A DNA stretch of 64,000 bases, taken from contig CM050659.1 of NCBI GenBank assembly GCA_027574665.1, positions 997,001-1,061,000 of the forward strand, read 5' to 3'. The notes beneath the pieces were generated by a model that worked only from the letters and a program-made list of their open reading frames with translations, did not search any database and had not been told where the DNA came from. The position numbers and the translations under genes are program-made. Shown one piece after another: positions 49,701 through 61,354 of this stretch. The DNA is from Rhynochetos jubatus (taxonomy: Eukaryota > Chordata > Aves > Eurypygiformes > Rhynochetidae). Numbering within the stretch: the first letter of the stretch is position 1; each line of letters starts with the position of its first letter.

Positions 49701-52700
49701 CCAGAGCAGCCGGACCGCTGCGTTGCTTGCAATCTCCAGTTCCAACAGTGCCACAGTTCCTCGGCAACAGAAAGAGCTAGGAAGGAATTGCTTACGCTGT
49801 TTTCTCTCGCTGTGCTCTAGCAGTTCGTTCCCTTTTCGGCAGAGCGCGGGACCGCTTGCAAAGCCCAGAAACAAACCTCTCCCTTTTCCTCCAAAAGGGA
49901 AAGAGCTACGAGGGAATTTCTTAGCGAAACCTTGTTTGTTTTGGCAGAGCACTGCATGCCTCTTAAGACAGAGCTCTGTATCCCCGCGAAAGTCGAAATC
50001 CACGGGGTCACCTTCTCTGTGCTAACAGGCTCGGAGAGGCTCGAATGCGCGGCTCGTTGAAGCGTCTGCCCGAACACGGCCATCTGAAGCAGCACTGTAA
50101 TGCGACCAAACAGAAAGAGTTAGGAGAGAATTTCTTGTCCCTTCTTGCTGCGCCTTTGCAGAGCACTGCGTGCCAGAGCAGCCGGACCGCTGCGTTGCTT
50201 GCAATCTCCAGTTCCAACAGTGCCACAGTTCCTCGGCAACAGAAAGAGCTAGGAAGGAATTGCTTACGCTGTTTTCTCTCGCTGTGCTCTAGCAGTTCGT
50301 TCCCATTTCGGCAGAGCGCGGGACCGCTTGCAAAGCTTAGAAACAAACCTCTCCCTTTTCCTCCAAAAGGGAAAGAGCTACGAGGGAATTTCTTAGCGAA
50401 ACCTTGTTTGTTTTGGCAGAGCACTGCATGCCTCTTAAGACAGAGCTCTGTATCCCCGGGAAAGTCGAAATCCACAGGGTCACCTTCTCTGTGCTAACAG
50501 GCTCGGAGAGGCTCGAATGCGCGGCTCGTTGAAGCGTCTGCCCGAACACGGACATCTGAAGCAGCACTGTAATGCGACCAAACAGAAAGAGTTAGGAGAG
50601 AATTTCTTGTCCCTTCTTGCTGCGCCTTTGCAGAGCACTGCGTGCCAGAGCAGCCGGACCGCTGCGTTGCTTGCAATCTCCAGTTCCAACAGAGCCACAG
50701 TTCCTCGGCAACAAAAAGAGCTAGGAAGGAATTGCTTACGCTGTTTTCTCTCGCTGTGCTCTAGCGGTTCGTTCCCTTTTCGGCAGAGCGCGGGACCGCT
50801 TGCAAAGCTTAGAAACAAACCTCTCCCTTTTCCTCCAAAAGGGAAAGAGCTACGAGGGAATTTCTTAGCGAAACCTTGTTTGTTTTGGCAGAGCACTGCA
50901 TGCCTCTTAAGACAGAGCTCTGGATCCCCGGGAAAGTCGAAATCCACAGGGTCACCTTCTCTGTGCTAACAGGCTCGGAGAGGCTCGAATGCGCGGCTCG
51001 TTGAAGCGTCTGCCCGAACACGGACATCTGAAGCAGCACTGTAATGCGACCAAACAGAAAGAGTTAGGAGAGAATTTCTTGTCCCTTCTTGCTGCGCCTT
51101 TGCAGAGCACTGCGTGCCAGAGCAGCCGGACCGCTGTGTTGCTTGCAATCTCCAGTTCCAACAGAGCCACTGTTCCTCGGCAACAGAAAGAGCTAGGAAG
51201 GAATTGCTTACGCTGTTTTCTCTCGCTGTGCTCTAGCAGTTCGTTCCCTTTTCGGCAGAGCGCGGGACCGCTTGCAAAGCTTAGAAACAAACCTCTCCCT
51301 TTTCCTCCAAAAGGGAAAGAGCTACGAGGGAATTTCTTAGCGAAACCTTGTTTGTTTTGGCAGAGCACTGCATGCCTCTTAAGACAGAGCTCTGTATCCC
51401 CGCGAAAGTCGAAATCCACGGGGTCACCTTCTCTGTGCTAACAGGCTCGGAGAGGCTCGAATGCGCGGCTCGTTGAAGCGTCTGCCCGAACACGGACATC
51501 TGAAGCAGCACTGTAATGCGACCAAACAGAAAGAGTTAGGAGAGAATTTCTTGTCCCTTCTTGCTGCGCCTTTGCAGAGCACTGCGTGCCAGAGCAGCCG
51601 GACCGCTGCGTTGCTTGCAATCTCCAGTTCCAACAGTGCCACAGTTCCTCGGCAACAGAAAGAGCTAGGAAGGAATTGCTTACGCTGTTTTCTCTCGCTG
51701 TGCTCTAGCAGTTCGTTCCCATTTCGGCAGAGCGCGGGACCGCTTGCAAAGCTTAGAAACAAACCTCTCCCTTTTCCTCCAAAAGGGAAAGAGCTACGAG
51801 GGAATTTCTTAGCGAAACCTTGTTTGTTTTGGCAGAGCACTGCATGCCTCTTAAGACAGAGCTCTGTATCCCCGGGAAAGTCGAAATCCACAGGGTCACC
51901 TTCTCTGTGCTAACAGGCTCGGAGAGGCTCGAATGCGCGGCTCGTTGAAGCGTCTGCCCGAACACGGACATCTGAAGCAGCACTGTAATGCGACCAAACA
52001 GAAAGAGTTAGGAGAGAATTTCTTGTCCCTTCTTGCTGCGCCTTTGCAGAGCACTGCGTGCCAGAGCAGCCGGACCGCTGCGTTGCTTGCAATCTCCAGT
52101 TCCAACAGAGCCACAGTTCCTCGGCAACAAAAAGAGGTAGGAAGGAATTGCTTGCGCTGATTTCTCTCGCTGTGCTCTAGCAGTTCGTTCCCATTTCGGC
52201 AGAGCGCGGGACCGCTTGCAAAGCCCAGAAACAAACCTCTCCCTTTTCCTCCAAAAGGGAAAGAGCTACGAGGGAATTTCTTAGCGAAACCTTGTTTGTT
52301 TTGGCAGAGCACTGCATGCCTCTTAAGACAGAGCTCTGTATCCCCGGGAAAGTCGAAATCCACAGGGTCACCTTCTCTGTGCTAACAGGCTCGGAGAGGC
52401 TCGAATGCGCGGCTCGTTGAAGCGTCTGCCCGAACACGGCCATCTGAAGCAGCACTGTAATGCGACCAAACAGAAAGAGTTAGGAGAGAATTTCTTGTCC
52501 CTTCTTGCTGCGCCTTTGCAGAGCACTGCGTGCCAGAGCAGCCGGACCGCTGCGTTGCTTGCAATCTCCAGTTCCAACAGTGCCACAGTTCCTCGGCAAC
52601 AGAAAGAGCTAGGAAGGAATTGCTTACGCTGTTTTCTCTCGCTGTGCTCTAGCAGTTCGTTCCCTTTTCGGCAGAGCGCGGGACCGCTTGCAAAGCCCAG

Positions 52701-52863
52701 AAACAAACCTCTCCCTTTTCCTCCAAAAGGGAAAGAGCTACGAGGGAATTTCTTAGCGAAACCTTGTTTGTTTTGGCAGAGCACTGCATGCCTCTTAAGA
52801 CAGAGCTCTGTATCCCCGCGAAAGTCGAAATCCACGGGGTCACCTTCTCTGTGCTAACAGGCT
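41536..52863. repeat. 24-monomer block, copy 2 of the 11,328-bp tandem duplication (units 89-112)
   Basis: This is a direct tandem copy of 30208-41535. Unit 88 ends with beta variants (CGCGAAAG and CACGGGGTC), and unit 89 abruptly restarts as the alpha TGCAACCAAAC type of unit 65. Unit 113 then departs from unit 89 at the TGCAACC site (52936). The exchange point is therefore confined to a 99-bp identical interval (41509-41607). The near absence of differences means a very recent duplication, ongoing homogenisation, or an assembly duplication; sequence alone cannot separate these. Confidence 0.93.
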
Positions 52864-54279
52864 CGGAGAGGCTCGAATGCGCGGCTCGTTGAAGCGTCTG
52901 CCCGAACACGGACATCTGAAGCAGCACTGTAATGCGACCAAACAGAAAGAGTTAGGAGAGAATTTCTTGTCCCTTCTTGCTGCGCCTTTGCAGAGCACTG
53001 CGTGCCAGAGCAGCCGGACCGCTGCGTTGCTTGCAATCTCCAGTTCCAACAGTGCCACAGTTCCTCGGCAACAGAAAGAGCTAGGAAGGAATTGCTTGCG
53101 CTGTTTTCTCTCGCTGTGCTCTAGCAGTTCGTTCCCATTTCGGCAGAGCGCGGGACCGCTTGCAAAGCTTAGAAACAAACCTCTCCCTTTTCCTCCAAAA
53201 GGGAAAGAGCTACGAGGGAATTTCTTAGCGAAACCTTGTTTGTTTTGGCAGAGCACTGCATGCCTCTTAAGACAGAGCTCTGTATCCCCGGGAAAGTCGA
53301 AATCCACAGGGTCACCTTCTCTGTGCTAACAGGCTCGGAGAGGCTCGAATGCGCGGCTCGTTGAAGCGTCTGCCCGAACACGGACATCTGAAGCAGCACT
53401 GTAATGCGACCAAACAGAAAGAGTTAGGAGAGAATTTCTTGTCCCTTCTTGCTGCGCCTTTGCAGAGCACTGCGTGCCAGAGCAGCCGGACCGCTGCGTT
53501 GCTTGCAATCTCCAGTTCCAACAGAGCCACAGTTCCTCGGCAACAAAAAGAGGTAGGAAGGAATTGCTTGCGCTGATTTCTCTCGCTGTGCTCTAGCAGT
53601 TCGTTCCCATTTCGGCAGAGCGCGGGACCGCTTGCAAAGCCCAGAAACAAACCTCTCCCTTTTCCTCCAAAAGGGAAAGAGCTACGAGGGAATTTCTTAG
53701 CGAAACCTTGTTTGTTTTGGCAGAGCACTGCATGCCTCTTAAGACAGAGCTCTGTATCCCCGGGAAAGTCGAAATCCACAGGGTCACCTTCTCTGTGCTA
53801 ACAGGCTCGGAGAGGCTCGAATGCGCGGCTCGTTGAAGCGTCTGCCCGAACACGGCCATCTGAAGCAGCACTGTAATGCGACCAAACAGAAAGAGTTAGG
53901 AGAGAATTTCTTGTCCCTTCTTGCTGCGCCTTTGCAGAGCACTGCGTGCCAGAGCAGCCGGACCGCTGCGTTGCTTGCAATCTCCAGTTCCAACAGTGCC
54001 ACAGTTCCTCGGCAACAGAAAGAGCTAGGAAGGAATTGCTTACGCTGTTTTCTCTCGCTGTGCTCTAGCAGTTCGTTCCCTTTTCGGCAGAGCGCGGGAC
54101 CGCTTGCAAAGCCCAGAAACAAACCTCTCCCTTTTCCTCCAAAAGGGAAAGAGCTACGAGGGAATTTCTTAGCGAAACCTTGTTTGTTTTGGCAGAGCAC
54201 TGCATGCCTCTTAAGACAGAGCTCTGTATCCCCGCGAAAGTCGAAATCCACAGGGTCACCTTCTCTGTGCTAACAGGCT
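51448..54279. repeat. 3-monomer A-B-C HOR in tandem (units 110-112 and 113-115)
   Basis: Type A (CCCATTTCGG with AAGCTTAG), type B (GAGGTAGG, GCTGATTTC and AAGCCCAG) and type C (ACGGCCATC, AAGCCCAG and CCCGCGAAAG) occur as 110-111-112 and again as 113-114-115, offset 1416 bp. Unit 113 differs by GCTTGCG, and unit 115 ends CACAGGG instead of CACGGGG. D-B-C (118-120) and A-B-C (121-123) follow, so the same three-step module is reused. Confidence 0.85.
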
Positions 54280-57200
54280 CGGAGAGGCTGGAATGCGCGG
54301 CTCGTTGAAGCGTCTGCCCGAACACGGACATCTGAAGCAGCACTGTAATGCGACCAAACAGAAAGAGTTAGGAGAGAATTTCTTGTCCCTTCTTGCTGCG
54401 CCTTTGCAGAGCACTGCGTGCCAGAGCAGCCGGACCGCTGCGTTGCTTGCAATCTCCAGTTCCAACAGAGCCACAGTTCCTCGGCAACAAAAAGAGCTAG
54501 GAAGGAATTGCTTACGCTGTTTTCTCTCGCTGTGCTCTAGCGGTTCGTTCCCTTTTCGGCAGAGCGCGGGACCGCTTGCAAAGCTTAGAAACAAACCTCT
54601 CCCTTTTCCTCCAAAAGGGAAAGAGCTACGAGGGAATTTCTTAGCGAAACCTTGTTTGTTTTGGCAGAGCACTGCATGCCTCTTAAGACAGAGCTCTGGA
54701 TCCCCGGGAAAGTCGAAATCCACAGGGTCACCTTCTCTGTGCTAACAGGCTCGGAGAGGCTGGAATGCGCGGCTCGTTGAAGCGTCTGCCCGAACACGGA
54801 CATCTGAAGCAGCACTGTAATGCGACCAAACAGAAAGAGTTAGGAGAGAATTTCTTGTCCCTTCTTGCTGCGCCTTTGCAGAGCACTGCGTGCCAGAGCA
54901 GCCGGACCGCTGCGTTGCTTGCAATCTCCAGTTCCAACAGAGCCACTGTTCCTCGGCAACAGAAAGAGCTAGGAAGGAATTGCTTACGCTGTTTTCTCTC
55001 GCTGTGCTCTAGCAGTTCGTTCCCTTTTCGGCAGAGCGCAGGACCGCTTGCAAAGATTAGAAACAAACCTCTCCCTTTTCCTCCAAAAGGGAAAGAGCTA
55101 CGAGGGAATTTCTTAGGGAAACCTTGTTTGTTTTGGCAGAGCACTGCATGCCTCTTAAGACAGAGCTCTGTATCCCCGCGAAAGTCGAAATCCACAGGGT
55201 CACCTTCTCTGTGCTAACAGGCTCGGAGAGGCTGGAATGCGCGGCTCGTTGAAGCGTCTGCCCGAACACGGCCATCTGAAGCAGCACTGTAATGCGACCA
55301 AACAGAAAGAGTTAGGAGAGAATTTCTTGTCCCTTCTTGCTGCGCCTTTGCAGAGCACTGCGTGCCAGAGCAGCCGGACCGCTGCGTTGCTTGCAATCTC
55401 CAGTTCCAACAGTGCCACAGTTCCTCGGCAACAGAAAGAGCTAGGAAGGAATTGCTTACGCTGTTTTCTCTCGCTGTGCTCTAGCAGTTCGTTCCCATTT
55501 CGGCAGAGCGCGGGACCGCTTGCAAAGCTTAGAAACAAACCTCTCCCTTTTCCTCCAAAAGGGAAAGAGCTACGAGGGAATTTCTTAGCGAAACCTTGTT
55601 TGTTTTGGCAGAGCACTGCATGCCTCTTAAGACAGAGCTCTGTATCCCCGGGAAAGTCGAAATCCACAGGGTCACCTTCTCTGTGCTAACAGGCTCGGAG
55701 AGGCTCGAATGCGCGGCTCGTTGAAGCGTCTGCCCGAACACGGACATCTGAAGCAGCACTGTAATGCGACCAAACAGAAAGAGTTAGGAGAGAATTTCTT
55801 GTCCCTTCTTGCTGCGCCTTTGCAGAGCACTGCGTGCCAGAGCAGCCGGACCGCTGCGTTGCTTGCAATCTCCAGTTCCAACAGAGCCACAGTTCCTCGG
55901 CAACAAAAAGAGGTAGGAAGGAATTGCTTGCGCTGATTTCTCTCGCTGTGCTCTAGCAGTTCGTTCCCATTTCGGCAGAGCGCGGGACCGCTTGCAAAGC
56001 CCAGAAACAAACCTCTCCCTTTTCCTCCAAAAGGGAAAGAGCTACGAGGGAATTTCTTAGCGAAACCTTGTTTGTTTTGGCAGAGCACTGCATGCCTCTT
56101 AAGACAGAGCTCTGTATCCCCGGGAAAGTCGAAATCCACAGGGTCACCTTCTCTGTGCTAACAGGCTCGGAGAGGCTCGAATGCGCGGCTCGTTGAAGCG
56201 TCTGCCCGAACACGGCCATCTGAAGCAGCACTGTAATGCGACCAAACAGAAAGAGTTAGGAGAGAATTTCTTGTCCCTTCTTGCTGCGCCTTTGCAGAGC
56301 ACTGCGTGCCAGAGCAGCCGGACCGCTGCGTTGCTTGCAATCTCCAGTTCCAACAGTGCCACAGTTCCTCGGCAACAGAAAGAGCTAGGAAGGAATTGCT
56401 TACGCTGTTTTCTCTCGCTGTGCTCTAGCAGTTCGTTCCCTTTTCGGCAGAGCGCGGGACCGCTTGCAAAGCCCAGAAACAAACCTCTCCCTTTTCCTCC
56501 AAAAGGGAAAGAGCTACGAGGGAATTTCTTAGCGAAACCTTGTTTGTTTTGGCAGAGCACTGCATGCCTCTTAAGACAGAGCTCTGTATCCCCGCGAAAG
56601 TCGAAATCCACGGGGTCACCTTCTCTGTGCTAACAGGCTCGGAGAGGCTCGAATGCGCGGCTCGTTGAAGCGTCTGCCCGAACACGGACATCTGAAGCAG
56701 CACTGTAATGCGACCAAACAGAAAGAGTTAGGAGAGAATTTCTTGTCCCTTCTTGCTGCGCCTTTGCAGAGCACTGCGTGCCAGAGCAGCCGGACCGCTG
56801 CGTTGCTTGCAATCTCCAGTTCCAACAGTGCCACAGTTCCTCGGCAACAGAAAGAGCTAGGAAGGAATTGCTTACGCTGTTTTCTCTCGCTGTGCTCTAG
56901 CAGTTCGTTCCCATTTCGGCAGAGCGCGGGACCGCTTGCAAAGCTTAGAAACAAACCTCTCCCTTTTCCTCCAAAAGGGAAAGAGCTACGAGGGAATTTC
57001 TTAGCGAAACCTTGTTTGTTTTGGCAGAGCACTGCATGCCTCTTAAGACAGAGCTCTGTATCCCCGGGAAAGTCGAAATCCACAGGGTCACCTTCTCTGT
57101 GCTAACAGGCTCGGAGAGGCTCGAATGCGCGGCTCGTTGAAGCGTCTGCCCGAACACGGACATCTGAAGCAGCACTGTAATGCGACCAAACAGAAAGAGT

Positions 57201-58999
57201 TAGGAGAGAATTTCTTGTCCCTTCTTGCTGCGCCTTTGCAGAGCACTGCGTGCCAGAGCAGCCGGACCGCTGCGTTGCTTGCAATCTCCAGTTCCAACAG
57301 AGCCACAGTTCCTCGGCAACAAAAAGAGGTAGGAAGGAATTGCTTGCGCTGATTTCTCTCGCTGTGCTCTAGCAGTTCGTTCCCATTTCGGCAGAGCGCG
57401 GGACCGCTTGCAAAGCCCAGAAACAAACCTCTCCCTTTTCCTCCAAAAGGGAAAGAGCTACGAGGGAATTTCTTAGCGAAACCTTGTTTGTTTTGGCAGA
57501 GCACTGCATGCCTCTTAAGACAGAGCTCTGTATCCCCGGGAAAGTCGAAATCCACAGGGTCACCTTCTCTGTGCTAACAGGCTCGGAGAGGCTCGAATGC
57601 GCGGCTCGTTGAAGCGTCTGCCCGAACACGGCCATCTGAAGCAGCACTGTAATGCGACCAAACAGAAAGAGTTAGGAGAGAATTTCTTGTCCCTTCTTGC
57701 TGCGCCTTTGCAGAGCACTGCGTGCCAGAGCAGCCGGACCGCTGCGTTGCTTGCAATCTCCAGTTCCAACAGTGCCACAGTTCCTCGGCAACAGAAAGAG
57801 CTAGGAAGGAATTGCTTACGCTGTTTTCTCTCGCTGTGCTCTAGCAGTTCGTTCCCTTTTCGGCAGAGCGCGGGACCGCTTGCAAAGCCCAGAAACAAAC
57901 CTCTCCCTTTTCCTCCAAAAGGGAAAGAGCTACGAGGGAATTTCTTAGCGAAACCTTGTTTGTTTTGGCAGAGCACTGCATGCCTCTTAAGACAGAGCTC
58001 TGTATCCCCGCGAAAGTCGAAATCCACAGGGTCACCTTCTCTGTGCTAACAGGCTCGGAGAGGCTGGAATGCGCGGCTCGTTGAAGCGTCTGCCCGAACA
58101 CGGACATCTGAAGCAGCACTGTAATGCGACCAAACAGAAAGAGTTAGGAGAGAATTTCTTGTCCCTTCTTGCTGCGCCTTTGCAGAGCACTGCGTGCCAG
58201 AGCAGCCGGACCGCTGCGTTGCTTGCAATCTCCAGTTCCAACAGAGCCACAGTTCCTCGGCAACAAAAAGAGCTAGGAAGGAATTGCTTACGCTGTTTTC
58301 TCTCGCTGTGCTCTAGCGGTTCGTTCCCTTTTCGGCAGAGCGCGGGACCGCTTGCAAAGCTTAGAAACAAACCTCTCCCTTTTCCTCCAAAAGGGAAAGA
58401 GCTACGAGGGAATTTCTTAGCGAAACCTTGTTTGTTTTGGCAGAGCACTGCATGCCTCTTAAGACAGAGCTCTGGATCCCCGGGAAAGTCGAAATCCACA
58501 GGGTCACCTTCTCTGTGCTAACAGGCTCGGAGAGGCTGGAATGCGCGGCTCGTTGAAGCGTCTGCCCGAACACGGACATCTGAAGCAGCACTGTAATGCG
58601 ACCAAACAGAAAGAGTTAGGAGAGAATTTCTTGTCCCTTCTTGCTGCGCCTTTGCAGAGCACTGCGTGCCAGAGCAGCCGGACCGCTGCGTTGCTTGCAA
58701 TCTCCAGTTCCAACAGAGCCACTGTTCCTCGGCAACAGAAAGAGCTAGGAAGGAATTGCTTACGCTGTTTTCTCTCGCTGTGCTCTAGCAGTTCGTTCCC
58801 TTTTCGGCAGAGCGCAGGACCGCTTGCAAAGATTAGAAACAAACCTCTCCCTTTTCCTCCAAAAGGGAAAGAGCTACGAGGGAATTTCTTAGGGAAACCT
58901 TGTTTGTTTTGGCAGAGCACTGCATGCCTCTTAAGACAGAGCTCTGTATCCCCGGGAAAGTCGAAATCCACAGGGTCACCTTCTCTGTGCTAACAGGCT
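52864..58999. repeat. 8-monomer HOR, one full and one partial copy (units 113-120 and 121-125)
   Basis: Units 113-117 (A B C E F') correspond to 121-125 at 3776 bp. Type F' units 117 and 125 share private variants GCGCAGGACC and AAGATTAG together with TTAGGGAAAC. Unit 113 has GCTTGCG where 121 has GCTTACG; unit 117 ends CCCGCGAAAG where 125 ends CCCGGGAAAG. After unit 125 the match stops: unit 126 is AAGCCCAG type while 118 is CCCATTTCGG type. Confidence 0.8.
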
Positions 59000-59471
59000 C
59001 GGAGAGGCTGGAATGCGCGGCTCGTTGAAGCGTCTGCCCGAACACGGCCATCTGAAGCAGCACTGTAATGCGACCAAACAGAAAGAGTTAGGAGAGAATT
59101 TCTTGTCCCTTCTTGCTGCGCCTTTGCAGAGCACTGCGTGCCAGAGCAGCCGGACCGCTGCGTTGCTTGCAATCTCCAGTTCCAACAGTGCCACAGTTCC
59201 TCGGCAACAGAAAGAGCTAGGAAGGAATTGCTTACGCTGTTTTCTCTCGCTGTGCTCTAGCAGTTCGTTCCCTTTTCGGCAGAGCGCGGGACCGCTTGCA
59301 AAGCCCAGAAACAAACCTCTCCCTTTTCCTCCAAAAGGGAAAGAGCTACGAGGGAATTTCTTAGCGAAACCTTGTTTGTTTTGGCAGAGCACTGCATGCC
59401 TCTTAAGACAGAGCTCTGTATCCCCGGGAAAGTCGAAATCCACGGGGTCACCTTCTCTGTGCTAACAGGCT

Positions 59472-59938
59472 CGGAGAGGCTCGAATGCGCGGCTCGTTGA
59501 AGCGTCTGCCCGAACACGGCCATCTGAAGCAGCACTGTAATGCGACCAAACAGAAAGAGTTAGGAGAGAATTTCTTGTCCCTTCTTGCTGCGCCTTTGCA
59601 GAGCACTGCGTGCCAGAGCAGCCGGACCGCTGCGTTGCTTGCAATCTCCAGTTCCAACAGAGCCACTGTTCCTCGGCAACAAAAAGAGCTAGGAAGGAAT
59701 TGCTTACGCTGTTTTCTCTCGCTGTGCTCTAGCAGTTCGTTCCCTTTTCGGCAGAGCGCGGGACCGCTTGCAAAGCTTAAAACAAACCTCTCCCTTTTCC
59801 TCCAAAAGGGAAAGAGCTACGAGGGAATTTCTTAGCGAAACCTTGTTTGTTTTGGCAGAGCACTGCATGCCTCTTAAGACAGAGCTCTGTATCCCCGGGA
59901 AAGTCGAAATCCACAGGGTCACATTGTGCTAACAGGCT
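59472..59938. repeat. Unit 127: 467-bp monomer with two deletion scars at a family switch
   Basis: There is a 1-bp deletion near 59779 (CTTAAAACAAACC for CTTAGAAACAAACC). At 59921-59926 the usual TCACCTTCTCTGTGC reads TCACATTGTGC, a net loss of 4 bp with one base changed. Only a few tens of bases later the array changes from beta to unit 128, which has the same diagnostic variants as units 74 and 98 (ACCGCTGTG, CTCCGGTTCC and GAAAGCC). The unit is otherwise a normal beta monomer with GAGCCACTG and CAACAAAAAG. Confidence 0.9.
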
Positions 59939-61354
59939 CGGAGAGGCTCGAATGCGCGGCTCGTTGAAGCGTCTGCCCGAACACGGACATCTGAAGCAGC
60001 ACTGTAATGCGACCAAACAGAAAGAGTTAGGAGAGAATTTCTTGTCCCTTCTTGCTGCGCCTTTGCAGAGCACTGCGTGCCAGAGCAGCCGGACCGCTGT
60101 GTTGCTTGCAATCTCCGGTTCCAACAGTGCCACAGTTCCTCGGCAACAGAAAGAGCTAGGAAGGAATTGCTTGCGCTGTTTTCTCTCGCTGTGCTCTAGC
60201 AGTTCGTTCCCTTTTCGGCAGAGCGCGGGACCGCTTGCAAAGCTTAGAAACAAACCTCTCCCTTTTCCTCCAAAAGGGAAAGAGCTACGAGGGAATTTCT
60301 TAGCGAAACCTTGTTTGTTTTGGCAGAGCACTGCATGCCTCTTAAGACAGAGCTCTGTATCCCCGGGAAAGTCGAAAGCCACAGGGTCACCTTCTCTGTG
60401 CTAACAGGCTCGGAGAGGCTCGAATGCGCGGCTCGTTGAAGCGTCTGCCCGAACACGGACATCTGAAGCAGCACTGTAATGCGACCAAACAGAAAGAGTT
60501 AGGAGAGAATTTCTTGTTCCTTCTTGCTGCGCCCTTGCAGAGCACTGCGTGCCAGAGCAGCCGGATCGCTGTGTTGCTTGCAATCTCCGGTTCCAACAGT
60601 GCCACAGTTCCTCGGCAACAGAAAGAGCTAGGAAGGAATTGCTTGCGCTGTTTTCTCTCGCTGTGCTCTAGCAGTTCGTTCCCTTTTCGGCAGAGCGCGG
60701 GACCGCTTGCAAAGCTTAGAAACAAACCTCTCCCTTTTCCTCCAAAAGGGAAAGATCTACGAGGGAATTTCTTAGCGAAACCTTGTTTGTTTTGGCAGAG
60801 CACTGCATGCCTCTGAAGACAGAGCTCTGTATCCCCGGGAAAGTCGAAATCCACAGGGTCACCTTCTCTGTGCTAACAGGCTCGGAGAGGCTGGAATGCG
60901 CGGCTCGTTGAAGCGTCTGCCCGAACATGGACATCTGAAGCAGCACTGTAATGCGACCAAACAGAAAGAGTTAGGAGAGAATTTCTTGTCCCTTCTTGCT
61001 GCGCCTTTGCAGAGCACTGCGTGCCAGAGCAGCCGGATCGCTGTGTTGCTTGCAATCTCCAGTTCCAACAGTGCCACAGTTCCTCGGCAACAGAAAGAGC
61101 TAGGAAGGAATTGCTTACGCTGTTTTCTCTCGCTGTGCTCTAGCAGTTCGTTCCCTTTTCGGCAGAGCGCGGGACCGCTTGCAAAGCTTAGAAACAAACC
61201 TCTCCCTTTTCCTCCAAAAGGGAAAGAGCTACGAGGGAATTTCTTAGCGAAACCTTGTTTGTTTTGGCAGAGCACTGCATGCCTCTTAAGACAGAGCTCT
61301 GTATCCCCGGGAAAGTCGAAATCCACAGGGTCACCTTCTCTGTGCTAACAGGCT
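59939..61354. repeat. Short alpha-like block 3 (units 128-130)
   Basis: Unit 128 agrees with transition units 74 and 98 at all variants I checked. Unit 129 (TTGTTCC, CTCCGGTTCC, private GAAAGATCTAC near 60753) and unit 130 (private ACATGGACATC at about 60927, a CpG to TpG change) are alpha type. Beta resumes at unit 131. The three units thus repeat the alpha-to-beta transition of 74-76 and 98-100, but without the 5-monomer cycle that precedes it elsewhere. Confidence 0.8.

Larger units (their letters stand above)
46728..59938. repeat. Beta-family block 2 (units 100-127)
   Basis: Units 100-112 duplicate 76-88. Units 113-127 continue in beta-type sequence with a rearranged order: A B C, E F' D, B C, A B C, E F', then units 126-127. 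The block is thus about twice as long as beta block 1. It ends in the scarred unit 127 next to the unit 128 switch. Confidence 0.85.

Noticed and set aside
59777-60404. Longest ORFs of the window (201 codons minus, 185 codons plus), and a similar 186-codon ORF at 13191-13751
   Set aside because: They exist only because indels in units 127 and 29 join two frames of adjacent monomers.
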